From contig JAXIVH010000007.1 of the NCBI GenBank assembly GCA_036785325.1, positions 3,955,274 to 4,019,273 on the forward strand: a stretch of DNA of 64,000 nucleotides, given 5' to 3'. Shown in pieces: positions 24,413-32,469 of this stretch. Made by a program: the position numbers and the translations under genes. Positions within the stretch are counted from its first letter, which is position 1; every line of letters starts with the position of its first letter. The stretch is from Urophycis tenuis. Its lineage: Eukaryota > Chordata > Actinopteri > Gadiformes > Phycidae. The notes beneath the pieces were generated by a model. The model was not told the DNA's origin, made no database searches, and saw only the letters and a program-made list of their open reading frames with translations.

Positions 24413-25399
24413 TAATCAAATCCATTATTTTTAGTTTATGAGAGCAGTGCGGAGAGAGTCTCTTCAAAAGTATAGACCAGGGTTACTCAATAGGCGGACT
24501 CCAGTCCGGGTCCGGACCCAAACGCAATGATATTCGGACCGAGAAAAAAAAATCTATATTCGGGTTTTTTTCATAGTGATCGAAGCGATATTTCATTGGC
24601 GTGTGATTTCTGGTTGTACAGTTTCCAATCACGTTCTATCTCCTGCCCAATCCTTATGTCCTATCAGTGGTTGTATATAACATCACCATGGCAACTCATT
24701 GTAGCCGCGAGCGCGAGGTCTGCAAGTTTTTTTCCCTCCGCGCGAGTCTGTCGGTCCGTCAGATTCCGTCAGTTCTGGGCAGTTCTGGGATTTTCAACCC
24801 GAGCATAAACACCTTCAGGTAAGGGTTGTGCCTGGTTAACGGGTTGTGGCGCAGTAGCAGGACCTAGCACACTGTACACAGAGTGACCTTCACCAGTGGT
24901 TGGACTCTGGAGAGAGAATTACATATAGACATGTGTTGTATTGTTCAGTTATCTTCAAACTATCTATAGATACCATATTACCATACCATATATACAAATT
25001 GTATATATGGTAAATAAACATGTCAATGGTTCAATGGTATTTGGTATATTTCGCTAGAATATTGTATAATACAATATTCTAACAATATGTACCAAATACC
25101 ATTTTATTTACATGTAAAATGTGTATATGCATTCATCTATCATATACAGCTGACATTTAAAATTATACTTTGATTTAATTATCATAGGTTACCAAATATT
25201 GTACGTAGTATCGTAAGCATGAAGTGTAGGAAATCAGCCTACCTGCTCAATGCTACTGGAAGCATGGATTTCACGTCTTTCTTTCTTTTCTTTTCTCTTT
25301 TCTTTTTTTTCAAATGAAAAAAAGGAAAGTCAATATTATGTTTATTTATGAGAAGCAACACTGTATTTAATGGCAATTGGTGCCAAGTGTGTGACTTAC

Positions 25400-25510
25400 T
25401 CTGTTGTACTTTTGTCCTGTAACAGCAGCAGGATACCACAATGACCACTAAGAAGAGGATCACCAGAATGGGGCATATGATAACCCAATGCACCCTGGAT
25501 CCACCATTAC
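25400..25510 (-). CDS. SLAM-like Ig receptor 1, transmembrane exon
   Basis: This 111-bp exon (37 codons, phase 1 to 1) follows TTATGACAG and ends at A/GTAAGT. It encodes a short polar stalk, a hydrophobic helix (HWVIICPILVILFLVV IVVS) and Cys-Cys-Cys-Tyr-Arg at the cytosolic face. If the donor is not used, the reading runs on to a stop at 25,239 through a low-complexity Lys-rich intron. No convincing cytoplasmic exon was found before the edge of the unit, so the tail is unresolved. Confidence 0.75.
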
Positions 25511-25609
25511 CTGTCATAAAAAAAGGAACATTGAATAACTCTGCACTTATATATCATCAAACAGAACAGTGTCCACTTTGACTATAATGTTGGATGTCGA
25601 CCATTAGAA

Positions 25610-25700
25610 TTTAATACATTTCGTTGTCTCTGTATAATTGTACTCTGCACAATGACAATAAGGTTGAATCTAATCTAAAAAAAAATAAAAAAAGAAGAAA
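25610..25700 (+). mobile_element. short LINE 3'-end insertion in Ig gene intron
   Basis: CTCTGCACAATGACAATAAG followed by GTTGAATCTAATCT and an A-rich tail matches the 3' end of the LINE at 57,585-57,655. It is a severely 5'-truncated copy lying in an intron of the Ig gene. The duplicate is at about 51,232-51,325. Confidence 0.75.
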
Positions 25701-25799
25701 AAAAAGAAGCTAATTTAAAAATCTTTACATGTATTAGATTGTAGGTAAGCTGTCACAGCTTCTATTTAAGTGTAATTGGTTAGAAATGGCATATACACC

Positions 25800-26047
25800 C
25801 AAATTAACATCAGGGCATTTCGGTCTTTATTTCTCAGTGTTTACATATGGGAATGAGAGTTGTTCTCTGCATTTGACCCATCCTATGGAACATAGGAGCA
25901 GAGGGCGGCCATGTACAGCACCTGGGGAGCAATTTGGGGTTCAGTGTCTTCCTCAAGGACACTTTGGCAGGAGGAAGTGGGGCTTGAACCGCCAACCCTC
26001 CTGTTAGTAGACAACCTGCTCTATCCACTGAGCTCCTGCCGCCCATC
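25800..26047 (-). mobile_element. tRNA-derived SINE in Ig gene intron (copy A)
   Basis: On the - strand it begins GGGCGGCAGGAGCTCAGTGG (box A-like GAGCTCAGTGG) and has GGTTCAAGCCC (box B) about 40 bases on. It sits in the intron between the C2 and transmembrane exons, in the same orientation as the gene. It is also present in copy B (51,422-51,669), so it was inserted before the duplication. Confidence 0.75.
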
Positions 26048-26092
26048 AGCTCTATTGCCTATTCAGTCATGCACTGAGCCAAATGATCTTAC

Positions 26093-26377
26093 CAGCATGT
26101 TTTGAACACAGCGATGTGATCCTCGTCGTGTCATTAGACCAGCTCACTTTGTTGCTATGGTTACAAATGGCGATCGAACCATTCAACAGGTAGAGTTGGA
26201 GCACAGCATCGGAGGTCACGACTGATGACGGTGGGTCTCCTCCATCCTCAGAGCAGGGTTGATTGTTGCATGTGAAGGTGGAGGTTAAAGAGAAGCCCTG
26301 AGTGCTACAGGTCACGGTCACATTACAGGATTCAGGAGACGCAGTCGACACATTCAGGACCACTGGTGATACCTTCT
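26093..26377 (-). CDS. SLAM-like Ig receptor 1, C2 domain exon
   Basis: This 285-bp exon (95 codons, phase 1 to 1) has an acceptor TGTTCCAG and a donor CTG/GTAAGA. It encodes a membrane-proximal C2-type Ig domain with SCNVTVTCST, STFTCNNQPCSED, ICNHSNKVSWSNDT and a final SLC. The four or more cysteines in this order, and the motif CNHSNxVSWSN, are typical of the second domain of fish CD2/CD48/SLAM-family proteins, where an extra disulfide is present. Several NxT/S sites suggest heavy N-glycosylation. The match is by motif memory; the exact family member is unknown. Confidence 0.8.
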
Positions 26378-26457
26378 CTGGAACAGGGAGATTTTGATAG
26401 CATTAGAAAACATACAAACAAACAGCTTGTATTAACTGTCTGGTTCAGTGCATATAC

Positions 26458-26751
26458 CTTGAACTATGATGTTGTATTCAGCAAGAACTACGTCTTTTTT
26501 TCCAACATGTATTGCTTGGTAAAGTCCACTGTCATTCAATCCTAGGTTTTTGATTCGCAAAGAACCGTCTTCTGTTGAAAACTCTGCCTTTCCTTCATAG
26601 AAATTTGTTGTCTGCCCTCGACCAGCATTTATTATAATTTCTGTTCTGTTCAATTTCCAAAAGAAGAGACCTTTGGGTTTCTGTGTTTTGATTTCCAGTA
26701 ATCGATCCGTACCCTTCAGCAAAAAACACGCTTTATTATTATCTGTGGACC
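26458..26751 (-). CDS. SLAM-like Ig receptor 1, V-like domain exon
   Basis: This 294-bp exon (98 codons, phase 1 to 1) lies between GTTTCAG and CAAG/GTATAT. It encodes an N-terminal V-like Ig domain containing GLFFWKLNRTE (C-strand Trp), SLRIKNLGLNDSGLYQAI and LAEYNIIVQ. The F-strand signature reads D-S-G-L-Y-Q-A, so the usual YxC cysteine is absent. V domains of CD2, CD48 and other SLAM-family members likewise lack the intersheet disulfide, which supports the assignment. This domain is the likely ligand-binding, homophilic or heterophilic face. Confidence 0.82.
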
Positions 26752-27450
26752 CTGAAACAAAGAATAAACAAAATAATTAGACAAAGTAATTTCTTAATGT
26801 GCATATATTCTTTTGTCCGCTATCCAAACTGATACAGTAACATAATGTTACTTTAATTCAAAGGTTTGAAAATGGGCCTACCACATACATACAGAAACAT
26901 ACAAGTTAATTATATAGATTTTGTCAATAGAAAAAAAAGGCATTTACTTCCTGAACAGCCTGCTACATTTGGATTTTATGTTTTTTATGTGTGATGAGTT
27001 TAGACATTTATATAAATATTTGACCTATTTGGCCTATAGGCTTGGTCAATGTCCTATTGCAGGCTGTAACAGAACAGCGCAATATAATATACAATCAAAT
27101 GAAATACAGTAGTTTGTGTTCAAGCTGTGTTCAACCTCTTCTAGATTCCACTTTGCTGTCCTACATCAGTGTAATAATTTCTCTTAAGTTATTTAGCTAT
27201 GATTTTACAGTGCATTACAATCATAGACTGATTACAATGCACACTGCTTGCCTTATGTTGTAATGTTGTTCCGTAGTGCGTTCTTCCTGATATTTTGAGA
27301 ATACTTTAGGTTTAAAATGTCCGGTATGTTTTTTATCATAGACAAAAGCTGTGCCAGAAAACGCGTAAAAAGCGCGTACGTTCTAACAATGAAAGCAATG
27401 CATATACGCGGATCAGACGCAAATAATTGAAAAGGAACTTCGGGTTTTAC

Positions 27451-27508
27451 CTTGTAGGCCGACAAAGGAAGAACTTAGTAGAAACAGAGTCGAGAAAAGC
27501 AGACACAT
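27451..27508 (-). CDS. SLAM-like Ig receptor 1, signal peptide exon
   Basis: This 58-bp first coding exon starts at ATG (27,506-27,508) and encodes MCLLFSTLFLLSSSFVGLQ plus one base, a textbook cleavable signal peptide, ending at CAAG/GTAAAA. Phase 1 fits the V exon, and the split codon becomes Gly. An overlapping upstream ATG in another frame gives a polar peptide and is rejected. The full gene is signal, V, C2, TM on the - strand over about 2.1 kb. Confidence 0.8.
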
Positions 27509-28057
27509 CTTCTTCGTGTTGAGTTTGAGCGACTGCCATGCATTATACTAATCATCTGTTCCTTCCGTCAAGTCTTCCGTGTTCAACCACAGCCCGAAGA
27601 GGAAGAGGAGGGTAACACGTTTTGTTTCCCACCCTCTTTATCTATCGTTTTGAACGACGTATCAAACTGTGGCGAGGTATGGGTAAATTGCTAACAGATG
27701 TCAACTATGTCTAAGAAATGTAAAGGTTGCACGACAACGCCACCCCGGGAATTTCACCCAGAGAGTAGACACACAGGTTCGTTCTATGCACTGGGCTTTG
27801 AGACATGGTTAAAGGTACATATTTTTATTACAATCTATTAAAGAGCGGCTTGCAGGTTAAAGACTCCAGTGGATCAATATGTAGGAAAATAATTTAGGCT
27901 ATAGTTTTTCACAATAATATACTCATATATACACTACATTGACTTCTGGAGTCATTTTTGTGAATTAATTTTACTTCCGCAACTAAAAAAGCCAAACCGG
28001 ACGTGACGTAGAAAAAGGGAGTCCGGTCTAGTAGTCCGGTCAGACTGTACACAAGAA

Positions 28058-28260
28058 ATGGATGGATCTCAAGCCAGTTTTGACACTGAAGAGGTTGTAA
28101 ATGTTTATTCACAGGCATATGATGGACCACAGCCTTATAATTATGAGCCTGCTAGGCGTCCAAGAGACCAGGAACAGACCAGGGTTAGAAGGAATAACGG
28201 TCAGAGGAGAGAAATTGAGTTATGTTGTGAGGAGAATCGGTGGAGAACTGGGCAGGTGTC
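28058..28260 (+). CDS. P2X7-intracellular-domain-like gene, exon 1
   Basis: The ORF starts at ATG 28,058 (MDGSQASFDTEEVVNVYSQA) and runs to a strong GTGAGT donor at 28,261. The YNYEP and acidic/polar N-terminus resemble the start of the soluble fish proteins that carry the P2X7 receptor C-terminal domain. It ends in phase 2, exactly what exon 2 needs. The central cysteine-rich, zinc-binding part of such proteins (WCxCGxC type) is not encoded here or in the intron; only a degenerate ELCCEENRW occurs. The protein is therefore either a naturally short form or an internally deleted copy. Confidence 0.55.
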
Positions 28261-28701
28261 GTGAGTAACCGGCGTTGGCTAACGATGTCCGCTACGTTCA
28301 CATCACAGCATTGTAAAGTTTGCTGTCGTGCATCAGGCTATAAGAAAAGTAGTATTAACACAGGCATGAGTAATTATACTTAACCAGAACAGAAACCAGC
28401 GTGCACGTATCAGTCATATCTCGACTCGCACTGTGTAACGTTAATATAACTACAACTACGTTATACAACGCTCTACCGTTAACGATGGAGGGAGGGACGG
28501 AGGACCATATCCAATTTGAAATAGAATAGTGAACAGTACAACTAAGTATGAATATGGAGATAATTAGCAAATTTGAGATATTAAAACAATCTCAATCTTA
28601 TTTTCTCTATTACAAGTTGCCCATATTTAGAACCTCACTACTTATATCACTTTTCAAAATTAATATGACTACAAATATTGATATTATGTCCCTATCCCCA
28701 G

Positions 28702-28876
28702 GCAATACCGCTACACAGCTTACAGACAGCTTGTCCACCGGGCCTATGGCATTCTGGGCAGACACATTAGGAAGCCCTTACCTTCATGTGTTGTGTCTGC
28801 CATCAGAAGACAGTTTCCAGAGGAAGGAGGAGTTTATGAAGGTTTTAACTTGCCTCATTTGGGTGATGATCAATAA
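28702..28876 (+). CDS. P2X7-intracellular-domain-like gene, exon 2
   Basis: Follows the acceptor CCTATCCCCAG and encodes YRYTAYRQLVHRAYGILGRH, then IRKPLPSCVVSAIRRQFPEE and VYEGFNLPHLG, ending TAA at 28,874-28,876. The pattern YRxxAYRQ..., G.LG..IR..LPSCVV..IR..FP is the hallmark of the C-terminal half of the P2X7 intracellular domain family, a GDP/zinc-binding fold in the receptor. Spliced to exon 1 the product is 125 residues and stays in frame. An AATAAA polyadenylation signal (28,873-28,878) overlaps the stop. It has no transmembrane segment, so it is not a P2X channel. Confidence 0.7.
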
Positions 28877-29435
28877 AAAATACTCACAATCACAAAGTGT
28901 CTTACTGTATAAAACCTTTTTATGAAGTTTAGATAACATATATGTAACAGGTCTGCATTGATAGTAAAGCCTGCATACATCAGCAACCCAATAACAAACA
29001 ATTGGCAGAATCACGAGGGTGGAATGGTTCTGACAGCGCCACTTGGGGGAAGTTAGCCCCCAAGAAAATTAAATTACTATTTAAGGTCACTCAGGTTCGA
29101 AATAATCCCACGGGGCAAGAGACGGTGTACAAAGAGGGAACACTTTATTCACACAATTAATGATTCTTCTTTTAAAATGATGCTGAGCATGAGGAGAATA
29201 AATGAAGGGACCGGGTGGGGGCCCACCGGACGGCAGAGAGGCAAAACCAAGATAGAGGGATCCAACTAAAACACCTGCGGCACCGCACTCACACTGTAAA
29301 GGAAATGGTGAAAAGGGGAACACCAACACCATGGAAGAACTGCCGCCGACAGCCTACAGTACCTGTCCAACAGAAACAAAGGTTAAAACATAGTGCAAAA
29401 ATAATATAACAGCAGGCATAATGCCAAGTTTCACG
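28877..29435. other. spacer between facing P2X7-C and THAP genes
   Basis: About 560 bp with no recognised exon. It contains AC-rich tracts and TTTATT motifs. Both genes would terminate into it. Confidence 0.5.
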
Positions 29436-29626
29436 CTAATAGCCAGTGTTAAAACATGAATGTCGTGCAAGATACAAGCCAACTGCCTCATCCTTGGTGA
29501 TGTTCTGGCAGGATCTGGAAAGTGGTGCAGGTGTAGTTGAAGTCAAGGCAGCACTGCTCTCTCGTAGAGCCTGTGCTGACCTGGAGTATCCCACTCTCAG
29601 AGACTCCATGAGGGCTGATGCATATG
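29436..29626 (-). pseudogene. THAP gene remnant, last exon
   Basis: An exon after the acceptor CTTCCTCCAG reads SALMESLRVGYSRSAQ, then SRSCQNITKDEAVGLY, and ends TAG at 29,436-29,438. The layout (Y-x-x-x-L-M near the start, an ...DKxEAV... motif just before the stop) matches the last exon of a large uncharacterised teleost THAP-associated protein family I recognise only by its phrases. The phase (1) fits the previous exon. This exon itself is undamaged. Confidence 0.55.
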
Positions 29627-29731
29627 CTGGAGGAAGGAAACAAATATTTAGATCACATTCAGTGACATTATAGTTGACTCATGGCCTGACTCGTATAATA
29701 AATCATATTTAGGGACTGACAAACTGCTAAC

Positions 29732-29880
29732 CGTATGATGGCTTCTCCTTGATAGGACGGACTACCCAGCCACCTTTGCAGAACCTTGGGTAGGGAACCG
29801 CATAGTGTACCTCACCATCACTGGTTCAAGCAACTTCTCTGCTGCCATTAGCAATGAAATGCAGGGCTGCCAAGAGAAGT
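29732..29880 (-). pseudogene. THAP gene remnant, penultimate exon with stop
   Basis: From acceptor TTTCTACAG to donor TACG/GTTAGC. It reads LLLAALHFIANGSREVA, then a TGA, then SDGEVHYAVPYPRFCKGGWV in the same frame. The LAALH...N start joins in frame to the GMYSR end of the preceding exon. The stop is the only lesion; CGA to TGA by CpG decay would explain it. Confidence 0.6.
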
Positions 29881-29929
29881 CTGTAGAAAACATGAATGTG
29901 TAGTAGAATGTGTAGTTCAAACCAATAAT

Positions 29930-30232
29930 AATAATACATTTTATTTAGAAGCGCATTTCAGGTCACTCAAGGACACTTTACAATTTAAACAAGAGCAAGC
30001 AAATAACAAAACCATTAAAAGTGCAAGTAAAAACAACATGACAACTACAATGAGAAAGCTGTCCTGAAAAAGTGGGTTTTGAGAGAGGATTTGAACTGAG
30101 GGAGGGAGTCAATATTTCGGATGTCAGATGGGAGTGAGTTCCAGAGTTTGGGGGCAGAGCGGCTGAAAGTTCTCCTCACCATGGTGGTGAGCCGGGCAGA
30201 GGGGACAGTGAGGTGGATGGAAGAGGAGGATT
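29930..30232 (-). mobile_element. 5'-truncated L2-like LINE in THAP gene intron
   Basis: On the - strand the reading RLTTMVRRTFSRSAPKLWNS followed by LPSDIRNIDSLPQFKSSLKT is the typical C-terminus of L2-clade LINE reverse-transcriptase proteins. It ends in a short 3' UTR with TTATTATTATT. It is inserted just inside the donor side of the intron between the two THAP-gene exons. Confidence 0.8.
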
Positions 30233-30235
30233 TAC

Positions 30236-30405
30236 CTGCTGTACATCCCAAGGAAGGAAAAGCCTGTGTGCTTTGGTGCAAAGTGCAGGATGAGTGAGTG
30301 AAACACCTCCAGTGAAAAGGTCTGATGCTGTGGGGACAACTGCCTGACATCCTTCACCAGTGCTGTCCTAGTGGACACTCTCCAGTTTAACTGCTGCAGT
30401 TGATC
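30236..30405 (-). pseudogene. THAP gene remnant, LSPQHQT exon
   Basis: From acceptor TTTATACAG to donor CAG/GTAAAT. The reading DQLQQLNWRVSTRTALVKDV is followed by LSPQHQTFSLEVFHSLILHF and APKHTGFSFLGMYSR. The LSPQHQT...LE.FHS...FAPK phrase is strongly conserved in a teleost uncharacterised family found in many copies. Open in phase 0 at the start and phase 2 at the end. The catalytic-looking middle part of that family, expected between this exon and the THAP exon, is missing. Confidence 0.6.
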
Positions 30406-30584
30406 CTGTATAAACATATATTTTTTAGATGTTACTAGAACTGACTATATATGCATTTATTACATACAATGATGTGATAAATGCATGGATGAGGGTTTCT
30501 GCAGTAAAAACAAAGTCACCGAGCTGTAATTTGACTCCAGGATTTCTGAAGTTAGCAAACTGATGTTATCACTTGTCTTATTAT

Positions 30585-30716
30585 TAGTGGTGCAACGGAT
30601 CATCATCATTGATCCGTGATCCGTCTTTGTTTTGCTGATCCGAAAAATGATCCGATCCGTGACTCTGATCCGCGAACCTATCCGAACCGTGAGGTTTTTG
30701 ATCCGTTGCACCCCTA
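30585..30716. mobile_element. 132-bp hAT MITE with target duplication
   Basis: Ends TAGTGGTGCAACGGATC and GATCCGTTGCACCCCTA are inverted repeats. Flanks CTTATTAT (30,577-30,584) and CTTATCAT (30,717-30,724) match at 7 of 8. The interior is made of GATCCG repeats. It lies in the intron between the THAP and LSPQHQT exons. Confidence 0.85.
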
Positions 30717-30908
30717 CTTATCATATGGTAAGGTTTTACAGAATAGTCTGCTAATGTAACGTGAGCTATCATACATTATTAGCTGGTTTTACACGGTTTT
30801 ACGACATAGCTTTGCTACAATTAACAGGTATCACACGTTGCTTGTCATTATTTAATTAATTATGCTGACTAATTTGGAAGTTAGCAAACGTTAGAAAACT
30901 GTACTTAC

Positions 30909-31100
30909 CTCGAACAGTTCACGTTTCCGTAATGCTGAATCGACGAATACAGCAGAGAAGTCCTGTCTCTTCACCTACATAAAACGCACCCAGGCACGAA
31001 AACTAACACGCTCCACTTTCCTGTCGGGAAAATTGTGGACTCAATGTCCTCCTGACGAGTTTGAATGTGTGCAACCTGCACATACACAATAATTAACCAT
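30909..31100 (-). pseudogene. THAP zinc-finger exon with two in-frame stops
   Basis: The reading starts MVNYCVCAGCTHSN at ATG 31,098-31,100. It has the THAP C2CH layout: Cys-x-Cys-x2-Cys near the start, His-x-FPD, a FRAWVRF tryptophan motif, and VKRQDFSA before the donor GAG/GTAAGT. Two stops interrupt the same frame, TGA after SNSSGGH and TAG between WVRFM and VKRQ, each explainable as a single C-to-T change. THAP domains are DNA-binding heads of P-element/Kolobok-type transposases and of domesticated THAP proteins. Phase 0 fits the LSPQHQT exon. Confidence 0.7.
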
Positions 31101-31914
31101 TTGTTTTGGTCAAACTCCCGATCAGCTACAGTGCATTGTAATGTGGGTGTCTTTGGACGTCTCCCTTTTGATACGTCATATGACGCGGTGTTGGAAAAAA
31201 AGCCGTTTTTAGGAGCAGTTGCTCAAAACGGCAACTTTTTCCTCCAAATTTGTGCCCTTATGTATTGTAAGCATATTAATTCCTACATTAACTTTTCAAA
31301 TGCTCATTTTCAAACAAGGTTGAGGATACATTTCTTAAAAAAATTAACCTGCAAATTGCTCTTTAAAGACAATAAAAAGGTCAAAGTCACTCACACCAGG
31401 GAAGGGAAACTAGTCCAGGTCAGAGGCTTACCGGGTGGGTAAGTGTTAGTGGACGGGAAGTGGTTCACCCAAAATAACCACTTGAATAGAAAAAAAGGGT
31501 CACCCACGCAAACCCACTGAAGTAACCATCACCAGGGAGCACAGCACACCAAACGAGGGGGGACACCGACACCACCACCGGCCTCCGACACTGAAACAAG
31601 GATAAAATAATTAATGGGGGGTTGCAACTCAAACAAAAGACATAAAACAATTAGTGAACAGATTAAACTTAAACAGAAATGTACAAAAATATAACTACAC
31701 TCTTTCAAATAACCAGAAACTAAAGCAATACACATAATTCAAAGAAAATACAAAACTTACAATCTAGTTGAACACAAAAAAAGAAAATGGATCAAATTGA
31801 CATCAAAAGAATCCAAAGAAAAGAAATTAAATAAACCTATGCAAATGACCAAAAATACAACCCACACCTCACACTCATACAACTAAACCATCAAAAGAAA
31901 GTCACTCACTTAAG
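31101..31914. other. unassigned sequence left of the BEL element
   Basis: Holds an inverted pair around 31,194-31,250 (GGAAAAAAAGCCGTTTT and AAAACGGCAACTTTTTCC) and an A-rich low-complexity stretch up to the LTR. No gene was recognised. Confidence 0.5.
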
Positions 31915-32426
31915 TGGGCAGCTATTGTATAACCCTGCGCCTCGTGTGGACATGTGCATATGTGTGCGTTGCTCTGCCCCGCCGTGGTCAGCCGTTGTAT
32001 TGCACTCGGTTAATGTGTATATTAGGCTATGTATGTTCAGATAGTATTTGTGGGACGTTCAGGTGCTAAGTGCTGAAGCCTGATGTTGTAGTGTTTGTTG
32101 TATAGCATGCAAACATCCTTGTAACTGTTTGTTTATTTCTTCTGTTCTTCTGTACTGTTTTGCAGAAAAACCATTCGTTCATCATTCGTTCATCATTAAT
32201 TCATCTAACCATTCATCTAGCCATTCATCTAGTCATCCATTTATTCATCCGTCCATTCATCATTCATTCCGTCATTACTCATATCAAGTCGATGTAATTG
32301 ATGTCATTGACCCTTTGGACATATAAACTAACCAAACCAACTGTTCCCTGTGTCTGTGTCCACTCTCTGACCGGACTTGCCGTCCTGGATAAAGTAGTCC
32401 CAGCAAAAACACCCGTGTAATTTACA
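31915..32426 (+). repeat. BEL/Pao element 5' LTR
   Basis: This ~512-bp block, TGGGCAGCTATTG...GTAATTTACA, recurs at 41,020-41,521. It contains ATTCATC tandem repeats (32,175-32,275) that differ in copy number between the LTRs. Both copies are preceded by TTAAG, so the true left edge could lie up to 5 bases further out. No 5-bp target duplication was found. Confidence 0.85.
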
Positions 32427-32430
32427 ATAT

Positions 32431-32448
32431 TGGTCCTTCGAGCCGGAT
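32431..32448 (+). other. candidate primer-binding site
   Basis: TGGTCCTTCGAGCCGGAT lies four bases after the 5' LTR, where a tRNA primer site is expected, and begins with TGG, the complement of the tRNA CCA end. The tRNA species was not determined. Confidence 0.6.
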
Positions 32449-32469
32449 CTCTTCACCCACGACGGAGTC

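Larger units (their letters stand above)
18946..27668. repeat. segmental duplication, copy A
   Basis: From GATGCTTTTAGAGGCTTG to TTATC/GTATCAAAC, nearly every line of this block recurs at 42,520-53,449 with only scattered single-base changes. Copy A is shorter because copy B holds three extra blocks (460 bp, about 505 bp and about 1.1 kb). The unit carries an L1-like LINE, LINE fragments, SINEs and a SLAM-like Ig gene on the - strand. Confidence 0.95.
27950..31240. mobile_element. possible two-gene DNA transposon relic (THAP / P2X7-C)
   Basis: Two facing gene remnants lie inside this span. Outside the start codon of each there is weakly similar sequence in inverted orientation: on the left GTGACGTAGAAAAAGGGAG near 27,997-28,021, on the right (complement) ATGACGTATCAAAAGGGAG near 31,163-31,182, each preceded further out by an A-rich AAAAACGGC/AAAAAAGCC element. 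Precise ends and a target duplication were not found, so the boundaries are approximate and the transposon status is an inference. Confidence 0.35.

Noticed and set aside
25211..25400. Candidate cytoplasmic exon of Ig receptor 1 ending GAGCAG/GTAGGC
   Set aside because: The upstream sequence on the - strand is purine-rich with no acceptor tract, and no ITSM or ITIM tyrosine motif is present.
28058..28876. P2X7 receptor channel gene
   Set aside because: No transmembrane helices or ATP-binding ectodomain are encoded; only the intracellular-type domain is present.
30909..30974. A 66-bp exon starting after ATGTAG as acceptor
   Set aside because: Reading further upstream in the same frame gives a THAP finger, so TAG is better explained as an in-frame stop within a longer exon.
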